NCBI RefSeq assembly: GCF_024199985.1
Contig: NZ_JANARS010000010.1
Location: 80,191-144,190, forward strand
From: Nocardioides pinisoli
GTDB lineage: Bacteria > Actinomycetota > Actinomycetes > Propionibacteriales > Nocardioidaceae
DNA: 64,000 nucleotides
Reading direction: 5' to 3'
The notes below the pieces were generated by a model. The model did no database searches and was not told where the DNA came from. It worked only from the letters and a program-made list of their open reading frames with translations. This document shows positions 35,937 to 44,349 of this stretch, in pieces. The translations under genes and the position numbers were made by a program. Position 1 is the stretch's first letter; every line of letters begins with the position of its first letter.

Positions 35937-37028
35937 GTGCGTGCCGACAGCGTCCACCCCAGCGTGGGCCGGGTCTCCCTTCCCGAGCAGACCAGGTCGC
36001 CGTGGTGGGAGCTCGGCAGGCGCCTCCTCGCCGCCCTCGCGATCCTGGTCGGCACCGTCCTGCTGGTCTACTTCGACCGTGACGGCTACACGGACGGCAA
36101 CGACCCCACCGACACGATCAGCTGGATCGACGCGATCTACTACACGACCGTCACGCTCAGCACGACCGGCTACGGCGACATCGCACCGGTGTCCGACCAG
36201 GCCCGCCTGGTCAACGCGTTCATCATCACGCCGGCGCGCATCGCCTTCCTCGTCCTGCTGATCGGCACCACCCTCGAGGTCCTTGCCTCGCAGGGACGAG
36301 AGATGTTCCGGGTCGCCCGGTGGAGGAAGAGGAAGATGGACCAGCACGTCGTCGTGATCGGCTACGGCACCAAGGGCCGGAGCGCCATCGAGACCCTGCT
36401 CAACAACGGCTACGAGCGGTCGTCGATCGTCGTGGTCGACCCCGACGCGATGGCGATGGAGGAGGCCAACCGCGACCAGCTCGTCGGCATCGCGGGCGAC
36501 GCGACCCGGCGTGGCGTGCTGCGCCAGGCAGGCGTCGAGAAGGCCACCCACGTCATCATCACGACCGACCGCGACGACTCCAACGTGCTGGTCACCCTGA
36601 CCGTGCGCCAGGTCAACCCCGACGCCTGGATCGTCGCCTCGGTGCGCGAGCACGAGAACGTGCCGCTGATGCGGCAGTCGGGCGCCAACTCCGTGATCAC
36701 CTCCTCCGACGCCGTCGGGCGGCTGCTCGGGCTGTCGTCGATGTCGCCGATGCTGGGCTCGGTGATGGAGGACCTGATGACCTACGGCGAGGGCCTCGAG
36801 GTGGCCGAGCGCGACCTGCTGGTGACCGAGGTCGGCAAGCAGCCCCAGCGGCTGCCCGACCAGGTCATCGCCGTGGTGCGCGACGAGAAGGTCTACCGCT
36901 ACTTCGACCCCGTGGTCTCGCTGCTGGCCCGCGGTGACCGCCTGATCGTCATCCGCCCGGCCAAGGAGCTGCCGTGGGCGCCGCGTCCCGGCACCCACGG
37001 CGAGGACCTGGCCGACGAGGACGAGTGA
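35937..37028 (+). CDS. Potassium channel with RCK (TrkA-N/TrkA-C) domain
   Basis: 363 residues. One helix (LLAALAILVGTVLLVYF), a pore loop with selectivity filter TTGYGD at 76-81, and a second helix form a two-helix K+ channel. VVVIGYGTKGRSAIE near residue 125 starts a Rossmann RCK domain, with VVDPDAMAMEEA and GDATRRGVLRQAG; a TrkA-C-like tail (VAERDLLV...VVRDEKVYRYFDP) follows. It would be a ligand-gated K+ channel of the MthK/Kch type. A GTG start two bases after the YihY-like stop makes the pair a coupled operon. Confidence 0.93.
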   Translation: MRADSVHPSVGRVSLPEQTRSPWWELGRRLLAALAILVGTVLLVYFDRDGYTDGNDPTDTISWIDAIYYTTVTLSTTGYGDIAPVSDQARLVNAFIITPARIAFLVLLIGTTLEVLASQGREMFRVARWRKRKMDQHVVVIGYGTKGRSAIETLLNNGYERSSIVVVDPDAMAMEEANRDQLVGIAGDATRRGVLRQAGVEKATHVIITTDRDDSNVLVTLTVRQVNPDAWIVASVREHENVPLMRQSGANSVITSSDAVGRLLGLSSMSPMLGSVMEDLMTYGEGLEVAERDLLVTEVGKQPQRLPDQVIAVVRDEKVYRYFDPVVSLLARGDRLIVIRPAKELPWAPRPGTHGEDLADEDE

Positions 37029-37041
37029 CGGGCAGGCCGCC

Positions 37042-37665
37042 GTGATCGCCTCGCACCGCCACCGCTTCGTGTTCGTCAAGACCCGCAAGACCGCCGGCAC
37101 CAGCCTCGAGATCGCGCTCTCGCGCCACTGCGGCCCGACCGACATCGTCACCCGGATCAGCCCTGAGGACGAGGAGCTGCGCGCGGCCGCCGGGGGAGTG
37201 GGCCCCCAGAACGACGACACCGACCCCAGCTCGTACGCCCACATGGGCGCACGCCGCGTCATCGAGGTCATCGGTCGCGCGACCTGGGACGACTACTTCA
37301 CCTTCGCGGTGGAGCGGAACCCGTTCGACGTCGTGGCCTCGTCCTACCGCTACAGCGCGCGCAAGCCGACGTTCACCAAGACCTTCGCCGAGTTCGTCCG
37401 CACCCCCAAGCGGATGGAGCGCCTGGCCCTCAACGAGCGTCTCTACCGGCTCGACGGCCGGGTCGTGGTGGACCGGGTCTACCGCTATGAGGAGCTGCCT
37501 GCCGCCGTCGAGGACCTCTCGGCCCGCCTCGGGATCGACCTCGACCTCCCGCACGCCAAGCAGGGGAGCGGACCGCACTACCGCGAGCTCTACGGCCCCG
37601 GCGACGCCGAGATCGTGGCGCAGCGGTTCGAGCGGACCATCCGGGAGTTCGGCTACGAGTTCTGA
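37042..37665 (+). CDS. Sulfotransferase-family protein
   Basis: 207 residues. FVFVKTRKTAGTSLE holds a 5'-phosphosulfate P-loop of the type K-T-x-G-T-S, and FTFAVERNPFDVVASSYRY the 3'-phosphate site (RNPxD...SxY), both diagnostic for PAPS-dependent or Stf0/carbohydrate sulfotransferases. The acceptor is unknown. It follows the channel gene by 13 bp, apparently in one transcript, and is closed by a hairpin terminator. Confidence 0.85.
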   Translation: MIASHRHRFVFVKTRKTAGTSLEIALSRHCGPTDIVTRISPEDEELRAAAGGVGPQNDDTDPSSYAHMGARRVIEVIGRATWDDYFTFAVERNPFDVVASSYRYSARKPTFTKTFAEFVRTPKRMERLALNERLYRLDGRVVVDRVYRYEELPAAVEDLSARLGIDLDLPHAKQGSGPHYRELYGPGDAEIVAQRFERTIREFGYEF

Positions 37666-37683
37666 GCGTCCCCCGTCCGCAGA

Positions 37684-37703
37684 CTCCCCGCCCGAGCGGG
37701 GAG
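37684..37703. terminator. Bidirectional hairpin between convergent genes
   Basis: CTCCCCGC-ccga-GCGGGGAG is a perfect 8-bp stem with a 4-base loop, between the sulfotransferase and IclR stops. No T-run on either side, as is common for actinobacterial terminators. Confidence 0.7.
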
Positions 37704-37761
37704 ACTGACACTCCGAGGCCGTTGCAACCGCCTCCAGGAGCCAGAGTCGGCCAACAGGTCC

Positions 37762-38553
37762 TCAGGGCCCGCGGTGGCCGAGGCGTGCGGAGATCCGGTC
37801 GGCCGCGTCCTGGAGCCGTGGCAGCACCTCGTCCATCCGGTCGGCGTCCATCCGCTCGGCAGGTGCCGTGACGGACAGCACCGCGGCCAGGGCGCCGTCG
37901 GCGCCGCGCACGACGACCGACAGGGTGTGGACGCCCTCGATCGTCTCCTCGAACGCGCGGGCGTGGCCGGTGCGACGCACCTCCTCGACCTGGCGGCGCA
38001 GCTCGTCCGCGCCGGGCGGGTTGACCGGGACGATGTCGGTCTGCTCCCGGTCGTCGAGCACGCGCAGCACGTCGTCGTCGGAGCGTGCGGCGAGCAGCAG
38101 CCGGGCAGGGGCGCCGAACCACAGCGGGAGCGGGCGCCCGACGTGGAACCGCGCGCTGAGCCGGCGCTCGGGCTCCACCTGCTCGACGTGGACCAGCCGG
38201 TCGCCGTGACCCACGGAGAGGCCCACGGTCTCCCGCACCTCGGCGGCGAGGTCGGTCATCGGGCCGATGGCAGCGGTGTGGAGGCTGAGCCCGCGCTGGT
38301 AGGCCGACCCCAGCGCAAGGGTGCGCGGCCCGAGGCCGTAGCGCCGGGTCGCGGGGTCGCGCACAGCGAGGTCGACGCCCTCGAGCTCGACCAGGATCCG
38401 CTGCACGGCCGACTTGGAGAGACCGGTGCACTCGGCGATGGAGCGCACGCTCGGTGGCGCGACGTCGGTGGCCAGGGCGTCGAGGACGGCGACCGCACGC
38501 CGCAACGCTCCGCGCTCCTCGCGACGACTCGCCGGGGCGGGTGACAGGTCCAC
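37762..38553 (-). CDS. IclR-family transcriptional regulator
   Basis: 263 residues. The N-terminal winged helix includes SVRSIAECTGLSKSAVQRILVEL; the effector domain is GLSLHTAAIGPMTDLAAEVRETVGLSV through to the IclR signature around HARAFEETIEGVHTLSVVVRGADG. It would bind a small effector and control the divergent MFS-sulfatase operon. The GTG start is the first that leaves the HTH intact; an operator-like set of repeats is in the shared promoter region. Confidence 0.92.
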   Translation of the reverse strand: MDLSPAPASRREERGALRRAVAVLDALATDVAPPSVRSIAECTGLSKSAVQRILVELEGVDLAVRDPATRRYGLGPRTLALGSAYQRGLSLHTAAIGPMTDLAAEVRETVGLSVGHGDRLVHVEQVEPERRLSARFHVGRPLPLWFGAPARLLLAARSDDDVLRVLDDREQTDIVPVNPPGADELRRQVEEVRRTGHARAFEETIEGVHTLSVVVRGADGALAAVLSVTAPAERMDADRMDEVLPRLQDAADRISARLGHRGP

Positions 38554-38633
38554 GCGGGCACTCCTCGATCAGTGGCAGGGGAAGGCAGGCACTCCTTGAC
38601 ACGCGGGTGCGCGCAGGCCAAAACTGACCGCGG

Positions 38634-38672
38634 TGTCCCACCTCGGGAAGCACTGTCCCAGTCAACGGGACA
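38634..38672. promoter_or_regulatory. Operator-like repeats in the IclR/transporter intergenic region
   Basis: TGTCCCA is repeated at 38634 and 38654, exactly 20 bp (two helical turns) apart, and the second copy pairs with GGGACA at 38667-38672 as an inverted repeat with a 7-bp spacer. This is a plausible IclR binding site just upstream of the transporter ribosome-binding site. Confidence 0.6.
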
Positions 38673-38689
38673 ACATGCAAGGAGATCCC

Positions 38690-40069
38690 ATGTCGCAGCC
38701 GGACACGACGGCCAGTGCCGCACCGGACTCCACCCGGGACGAGGCCCAGATCCGTCGCGTGGCGGGAGCGAGCCTGCTGGGCTCGGTGGTCGAGTGGTAC
38801 GACTTCTTCCTCTACGGCACCATGGCCGCACTGGTCTTCAACAGCCAGTTCTTCCCGACCTTCGACCCGCTGGTCGGCACCATGATCTCCTTCGCCACCT
38901 TCGCCGCCGGCTTCGTGACGCGACCGCTGGGCGGCTTCATCTTCGGCCACTTCGGCGACCGCGTCGGGCGCAAGAAGATGCTGGTGCTGACGATGCTGAT
39001 CATGGGCCTGTCGACCTTCGCGATGGGCCTCCTGCCCACCTACGCCGCCATCGGTGTCGCTGCTCCCATGCTGCTGCTCCTCCTGCGGATGCTGCAGGGC
39101 ATCGGCCTCGGCGGCGAGTGGGGTGGCGCCGTCCTGCTGTGCGTCGAGCACGCGCCCGACGGTCGTCGCGGCTGGTTCTCGTCCTGGCCGCAGCTCGGCG
39201 TGCCGATCGGCCTCCTGACCTCGACCCTCGCGGTGACGGCGGTGACCCAGCTGCCCGAGGAGGCCTTCCAGTCGTGGGGCTGGCGCGTGCCGTTCCTCAT
39301 CTCGATCGTGCTGGTCGTCGTGGGGCTGGTGATCCGCCTCAAGATCGACGAGCCCCCGGCCTTCAAGGAGATCGAGGAGGCCGACGCCAAGGCCGCCCTG
39401 CCGCTCGTCGAGGTGTTCCGCACCTACCCCAAGGTCACCCTGCTGGCCATGGGCGCCCGGGTCAGCGAGAGCGTGACCTTCAACATCTACAACGCCTTCC
39501 TCGTGACCTACACCGTCACCGTCCTGGGGCTCGCCGCCTCGGTCGTGCTCGACGCCCTCCTGGTCGCCTCCGTCGTCGGCTTCGTGGCGATCCTGGCCGC
39601 GGGTCGTCTCTCCGACCGCTTCGGCCGCCGCCCGGTCTTCGCCACCGGCGCCGGTCTCGCCCTGGTCAGCGCCGTGCCGATCTTCGCGCTCGTCAACACC
39701 GAGAACGCCGTGCTCATCACCCTCGGCGTCGTCGTCGGGTGGGGCCTGGCCGCCTGCATCATGTTCGGTCCCGAGGGCGCGATGTTCGCCGAGGTGTTCC
39801 CCACCCGGGTGCGCTACTCCGGGATGAGCGCGGTCTACCAGATCGGTGTCATCCCGACTGGAGCCGTCGCGCCGCTGATCGGCACCTCGCTCGTCAGCGC
39901 CTGGAGCGGGTCGGTCTGGCCGGTCGCGGTCTACGTCATGGCGATGGCCGCGATCTCGCTGGTCTCGGTCTACTTCCTCCCGGAGACCCACCGCCGCGAC
40001 CTCCGCGACACGACGGCGTACGACGCCACGCGCGGGCCGGCGCTCACCGGCTCGGGGACCGGCCGATGA
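38690..40069 (+). CDS. MHS-type MFS transporter
   Basis: 459 residues with twelve helices. SVVEWYDFFLYGTMAALVF in helix 1 and FGHFGDRVGRKKML after helix 2 are the hallmark of the metabolite:H+ symporter branch (shikimate, proline/betaine, dicarboxylates); GRLSDRFGRRPVF is the second-half loop. AAGGAG is 6-7 bases before the ATG. It is coupled to the sulfatase gene by ATGA overlap and divergent from IclR, so it probably imports a sulfate ester or the product of its hydrolysis. Confidence 0.92.
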   Translation: MSQPDTTASAAPDSTRDEAQIRRVAGASLLGSVVEWYDFFLYGTMAALVFNSQFFPTFDPLVGTMISFATFAAGFVTRPLGGFIFGHFGDRVGRKKMLVLTMLIMGLSTFAMGLLPTYAAIGVAAPMLLLLLRMLQGIGLGGEWGGAVLLCVEHAPDGRRGWFSSWPQLGVPIGLLTSTLAVTAVTQLPEEAFQSWGWRVPFLISIVLVVVGLVIRLKIDEPPAFKEIEEADAKAALPLVEVFRTYPKVTLLAMGARVSESVTFNIYNAFLVTYTVTVLGLAASVVLDALLVASVVGFVAILAAGRLSDRFGRRPVFATGAGLALVSAVPIFALVNTENAVLITLGVVVGWGLAACIMFGPEGAMFAEVFPTRVRYSGMSAVYQIGVIPTGAVAPLIGTSLVSAWSGSVWPVAVYVMAMAAISLVSVYFLPETHRRDLRDTTAYDATRGPALTGSGTGR

Positions 40070-41685
40070 CCGGCGCAGGCGGGCGCCCCGACGTCCTGCT
40101 GATCCTGGCCGACGACATGGGCTTCTCCGACGTCGCCTCCTACGGCGGGGAGGTCCACACGCCCTCGCTGGACCGGCTGGCGGCCGGCGGTGTCCGGATG
40201 ACGCAGTTCTACAACACCGCACGGTGCAGCCCCTCGCGGGCGTCCCTGATGACCGGGCTGCACCCGCACCAGGTGGGCATCGGCATCCTCAACTTCGACG
40301 ACGCACCCGACGGCTACCCGGGCAACCTCAGCGAGGAGTGCGCCACGGTGGCCGAGGTGTGCCGCGACGCCGGCTACGCGACGTACCTCTCCGGCAAGTG
40401 GCACCTCGCCGTCGACATGGACCACCCCAACCCCGCCTGGCCCACCCGCCGCGGCTTCGACCGGTTCTTCGGGACGCTCGAGGGGGCGGGCTCGTTCTAC
40501 CGGCCGCGCACGCTTGTGCGGCAGGAGACCAACATCGAGCACGAGGCGGAGGAGCCGGGCTGGTTCTACACCGACGCCATCTCCGACACGGCCGTGCAGT
40601 TCCTGGCGGAGCACGAGCAGGAGCGCGGCGACGACCCGTTCTTCCTCTTCCTCTCCTACACGGCGCCGCACTGGCCGCTGCATGCGCACGAGGAGGACAT
40701 CGCGACCTATGCCGGCCGCTTCGACGCCGGCTGGGACCGGCTGCGCGAGGAGCGGCTGGAGCGGCTCGTCGCGGAGGGCATCATCGACCCCGCCTGGCCG
40801 CTGACGCCGCGCGACGAGCGGGTGCCGGCCTGGGAGGACGTCGTCGACCGTGAGTGGGAGGCGTCGCGGATGGCGACCTACGCGGCGCAGGTCGACCGCA
40901 TGGACCAGGGGATCGGGCGGGTCCTCGACCAGCTCGAGGCCACCGGCCGTCTCGACAACACCCTCGTCGTGTTCCTCTCCGACAACGGCGGCTGCGCCGA
41001 GGAGATGCCGCCGGGGGAGGGGGCCCGCGAGTTCGTGACGGCCTTCGTGCCGCTGCAGGAGACGACCCGGGAGGGGGAGCCGGTCGTGCCGGGCAACGAC
41101 CCGGCGCTCCGGCCGGGTCCCGAGTCGACCTACATGTCCTACGGTCGCTCCTGGGCCAACCTGTCCAACACGCCCTTCCGGGAGTACAAGCACTGGGTGC
41201 ACGAGGGCGGGATCTCCACGCCGTTCATCGCGCACTGGCCCGCCGGGCTGCCGACCGACGGCTCGCTGTGCCGGGTCCCCAGCCAGCTCGTCGACGTGCT
41301 GCCCACCATCGCCGACGCCGCTCGCGCCTCCTACCCGACGCAGCGCGACGGCCGCGAGGTCCCGGCGGCGGAGGGCGTGAGCCTGCTCTCCGCGCTTCGC
41401 GGGGAGGAGGCCGGCGGCGATCGCGACCTCTTCTGGGAGCACGAGGGCAACTGCGCCGTAAGACGCGGGCGGTGGAAGCTGGTGAGGAAGCACCGGGGCG
41501 CCTGGGAGCTCTACGACATCGAGGCCGACCGCACCGAGCTGAACGACCTCGCGAGCGAGAACCCGGGGCTCGTGACGACGCTCGCCGACGCGTGGCAGTC
41601 CTGGGCGGACCGGTGCGGCGTCATCCCGCGCGAGAAGGTCCTCGAGCTCTACGCGGCGCGGGGACACGGCCTACCGGAGGAATAG
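40066..41685 (+). CDS. Type I sulfatase (arylsulfatase family)
   Basis: 539 residues. The active-site Cys54 lies in CSPSRASLMTG, the C-x-P-S-R motif that must be oxidised to formylglycine; LLILADDMGFSD binds Ca2+, GKWHL and PHWPLHA are active-site blocks, and FLSDNGG completes the metal site. No signal peptide is seen, so it is probably cytoplasmic and acts after uptake. Formylglycine-generating enzyme is not encoded in the window. Substrate unknown; sulfate release would feed the sulfur pool. Confidence 0.93.
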   Translation: MTGAGGRPDVLLILADDMGFSDVASYGGEVHTPSLDRLAAGGVRMTQFYNTARCSPSRASLMTGLHPHQVGIGILNFDDAPDGYPGNLSEECATVAEVCRDAGYATYLSGKWHLAVDMDHPNPAWPTRRGFDRFFGTLEGAGSFYRPRTLVRQETNIEHEAEEPGWFYTDAISDTAVQFLAEHEQERGDDPFFLFLSYTAPHWPLHAHEEDIATYAGRFDAGWDRLREERLERLVAEGIIDPAWPLTPRDERVPAWEDVVDREWEASRMATYAAQVDRMDQGIGRVLDQLEATGRLDNTLVVFLSDNGGCAEEMPPGEGAREFVTAFVPLQETTREGEPVVPGNDPALRPGPESTYMSYGRSWANLSNTPFREYKHWVHEGGISTPFIAHWPAGLPTDGSLCRVPSQLVDVLPTIADAARASYPTQRDGREVPAAEGVSLLSALRGEEAGGDRDLFWEHEGNCAVRRGRWKLVRKHRGAWELYDIEADRTELNDLASENPGLVTTLADAWQSWADRCGVIPREKVLELYAARGHGLPEE

Positions 41686-41700
41686 CTCCGGGGGAGTCGG

Positions 41701-41741
41701 CGGAGCGGGCGAGCTCCACGGGGGTGTGGTCGCCCGCTCCG
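41701..41741 (+). terminator. Hairpin after the sulfatase gene (first of two)
   Basis: CGGAGCGGGCGA and TCGCCCGCTCCG form a perfect 12-bp stem with a 17-base loop, 16 bp after the sulfatase stop. No T-run. Confidence 0.65.
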
Positions 41742-41758
41742 TGCAACCGATCGGGAGC

Positions 41759-41799
41759 GGCCCTGCCGGCGTCGCGTCACAGCGCGGGCCGGCAGGGCC
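41759..41799 (+). terminator. Hairpin after the sulfatase gene (second of two)
   Basis: GGCCCTGCCGGC and GCCGGCAGGGCC form a perfect 12-bp stem with a 17-base loop, directly after the first hairpin. The two stems have the same geometry but unrelated sequence. The rest of the 306-bp gap to the next gene holds only the promoter of that gene; a TACGAT hexamer at 41978 is a candidate -10. Confidence 0.65.
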
Positions 41800-41991
41800 T
41801 CGACCGAGGCCCCACGCACTCGGTCTGACCGGGAGGTGTGCGTCCGGTCGCTCCTGATACATGCGCCCACCCCTGGGGTGGGGGTGGGCCGGGGGCTGAG
41901 GTGGGGTTGCCCGACGCCGGAGAGAATTACACGGTTGATCTTCACTCATCGGCGTGGCGCGCTTGACAGATCGCTCATACGATCACTTCCC

Positions 41992-43686
41992 GTGCACCAA
42001 CAGTCACAGCGGCCACATGAGTCACAGCGTCCTCCCGAGCCCACGTCGTCCGTCCGGGACGCCGTGCGACGCGCGGTGCGCACGGCCAAGCTCCTGACCG
42101 GGGTGCTCGCGCTCCTCCTGCTGGTCATACCGACCACGACCGGGCGGATCAGCCTCGCGTCCTCGACCTACCTGTGCTCCGGCTACCAGGGATGCGTGGC
42201 TGCGGGCTACGGCGACGCCGGCTACCGGCAGGCCTCCTCGACGATGTACTGGCGCATGTATGCCGGGCACAACTGCACCAACTACGTGGCCTACCGGCTC
42301 ATCCAGTCGGGCATGCCGGACGTCCGGCCGTGGAACGGCAGCGGAAACGCCTCCAACTGGGGCGTGGCCATGGCGTCCATCACCGACCAGGTCCCCACCG
42401 TCGGCTCCATCGCCTGGTACAAGCCGCACGTGACGCCGGCCGGCTCGGCCGGCCACGTCGCCTACGTCGAGCAGGTCGTCTCCGACACGGAGATCATCGT
42501 GTCGGAGGACTACTGGGGCGGCGACTTCTACTGGCGGCGCATCACCAAGGACGGCGGCGGGTGGCCGAGCGGGTTCATCCACTTCAACGACCGCGTCGTC
42601 CAGCCCACTTCTCCTCCCACCATCGCCGGCACACCGATGGTCGGCGCACCGCTCGAGGTGGCCGTCGGCGGCTGGACCCCCGCCCCCACGAGCGTCACCG
42701 TCCAGTGGCTGGCCGACGGGGCCGCCATCCCCGGCGCCACCTCGGCCGGCTACGTGCCCACGCCCGACGTCAAGGGCAAGACCCTGACCGCCCAGGTGAC
42801 CGCGCAGCTGGAGGGCTACACCCCTGGAGCAGCCGCCCCCGCCACGGCACCCGTCGCCCCCGGCACCTTCCAGGCCACCCAGCAGCCGACGATCCAGGGC
42901 ACGCCGGAGGTCGGCACCACCCTGACGCTCACCTCCCCGGCGTGGGCGCCGCAGCCCGCCAAGGCCACGACGCAGTGGTACGCCGACGGCGCCCCGCTCG
43001 CCGGGGCCACCGGGACGACGTTCAGGCTCACGCGTGACGAGATCGGCAAGCAGATCAGCGCACGTGTCGTCGCGAGCGCGAAGGGCTACAAGAAGTCGCG
43101 GGCGACCGCGGCGGCCACCACGCCGGTCCAGGCGAAGTCGGTCGCGCTGCGCAGCCCGTCCCGGGTCAAGGGCGCGCCGCAGGTCGGGAGCCGCCTCGTC
43201 GTGAAGCCCGGTCAGGTCCGGCCCAGCAACGCATCGACCACCTACCAGTGGCTCCGCGACGGTCGACGCATCGCCAAGGCCACCCACCGCTCGTACACCG
43301 TCCGTCGCGGCGACGTCGGTCGCGGCCTGACCGTCGAGGTGACCCACGCCCAGCGCAACTTCCGCGCCACCACGGAGACCATCGCCGTCGCGTCGCCCGT
43401 CACGACCGTCCCCGAGGTGCGGGTCCGCCCCGAGGCCAAGCGGGGGAAGGTCGTCGTCGACATCCGGGTCCGGGCCCTGGGAGCACCGAAGCCGGCCGGA
43501 GCGGTCACCGTCAGCGTCGGAGGACGTACGGCCGAGGGCGAGCTCGTCGACGGCAAGGCACGCCTCGTCGTCCGTGACGTCCGGCCGGGGGAGAGGCCCC
43601 TGGTCGTGCGCTACGCGGGCACCGACCTGGTGCAGTCGGCGGTGTCGCGCTCGAAGGTCACGGTGCCCTCGCGCAACGGGTCGTGA
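41992..43686 (+). CDS. Secreted CHAP-domain protein with Ig-like repeats
   Basis: 564 residues from GTG. A hydrophobic segment at about 34-48 is a signal peptide or membrane anchor. The CHAP amidase-like domain has its catalytic Cys95 in AGHNCTNYVAY and His155 in SAGHVAYVE; it probably cuts peptidoglycan cross-links. Three tandem domains of about 85-90 residues follow, each opening with P-x-I/V-x-G-x-P-x-VG and carrying QWLADG/QWYADG/QWLRDG, then a fourth Ig-like domain (VTVSVGGRTAEGE). No LPxTG sorting signal is present. Earlier in-frame starts lengthen it by a poorly structured tail and are not preferred. Confidence 0.85.
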   Translation: MHQQSQRPHESQRPPEPTSSVRDAVRRAVRTAKLLTGVLALLLLVIPTTTGRISLASSTYLCSGYQGCVAAGYGDAGYRQASSTMYWRMYAGHNCTNYVAYRLIQSGMPDVRPWNGSGNASNWGVAMASITDQVPTVGSIAWYKPHVTPAGSAGHVAYVEQVVSDTEIIVSEDYWGGDFYWRRITKDGGGWPSGFIHFNDRVVQPTSPPTIAGTPMVGAPLEVAVGGWTPAPTSVTVQWLADGAAIPGATSAGYVPTPDVKGKTLTAQVTAQLEGYTPGAAAPATAPVAPGTFQATQQPTIQGTPEVGTTLTLTSPAWAPQPAKATTQWYADGAPLAGATGTTFRLTRDEIGKQISARVVASAKGYKKSRATAAATTPVQAKSVALRSPSRVKGAPQVGSRLVVKPGQVRPSNASTTYQWLRDGRRIAKATHRSYTVRRGDVGRGLTVEVTHAQRNFRATTETIAVASPVTTVPEVRVRPEAKRGKVVVDIRVRALGAPKPAGAVTVSVGGRTAEGELVDGKARLVVRDVRPGERPLVVRYAGTDLVQSAVSRSKVTVPSRNGS

Positions 43687-43722
43687 CCACCGGACGCGGC
43701 TGACGGGCCGGTCACGACCGCC

Positions 43723-44349
43723 TCAGTGGCGCCGGATGATGCGTCGCTCGATGGCCGCGGCCACGGCTCCGGCGCGGGTGTCGACGCCGAGCTTGGTGTA
43801 GACGTGCGAGAGGTGCGACTTCACCGTGGCCTCCGAGACGAAGAGCTCGCGCGCGATCTCCCGGTTGCCCAGCCCGCGGGACAGCAGCTCCAGCACCTCG
43901 ACCTCACGCTCGGTGATCGTCGAGCCTCCGGTGGTGCGGCGGACCAGGGTCGCGGCCACCGACGGCGCCAGCACCGTCTCGCCGCGCGCCGTCGCGCGGA
44001 TGCCGGCGAAGAGCTCGTCGGGAGGGGCGTCCTTGAGCAGGTAGCCCCGAGCGCCCGCGTCCAGCGCGCGCAGGACGTCGGCCTCGGTGTCGTACGTCGT
44101 CAGCACGAGCACCTCCGGTGGATCGGCCGTCGCGCGGAGGGCGGCCGTCGTCTCGGCGCCGCCCCTCTCGGCGTCGCCGAGGCTGAGGTCCATCAGCACC
44201 ACGTCGGGGTGCTCCGCCTCGAAGCGGGCCAGGGCCGAGTCGAACCCGTCCGCCTCCGCCACCACGGTCAGGTCCTCCTGGCCCTCGACCAGGGCGCGCA
44301 GGCCTGCGCGCACCACAGGGTGGTCGTCGACGATCAGGACCCGGATCAC
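43723..44349 (-). CDS. NarL/LuxR-type response regulator
   Basis: 208 residues. Receiver domain with acidic DD at 8-9, phospho-acceptor Asp54 in VLMDLSL, and Lys in YLLKDAPPD; C-terminal LuxR HTH (ITEREVEVLELLSRGLGNREIA, VSEATVKSHLSHVYTKLGV). Coupled to the sensor kinase upstream by a 4-base overlap, so the pair is co-translated. Target genes unknown; the divergent propeller gene is close and a candidate. Confidence 0.95.
   Translation of the reverse strand: MIRVLIVDDHPVVRAGLRALVEGQEDLTVVAEADGFDSALARFEAEHPDVVLMDLSLGDAERGGAETTAALRATADPPEVLVLTTYDTEADVLRALDAGARGYLLKDAPPDELFAGIRATARGETVLAPSVAATLVRRTTGGSTITEREVEVLELLSRGLGNREIARELFVSEATVKSHLSHVYTKLGVDTRAGAVAAAIERRIIRRH

Noticed and set aside
41701..41799. 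Two 12-bp-stem hairpins considered as CRISPR-like or att repeats
   Set aside because: The two stems are unrelated in sequence and sit just after a stop codon, so tandem terminators are simpler. No CRISPR array was found in the window.
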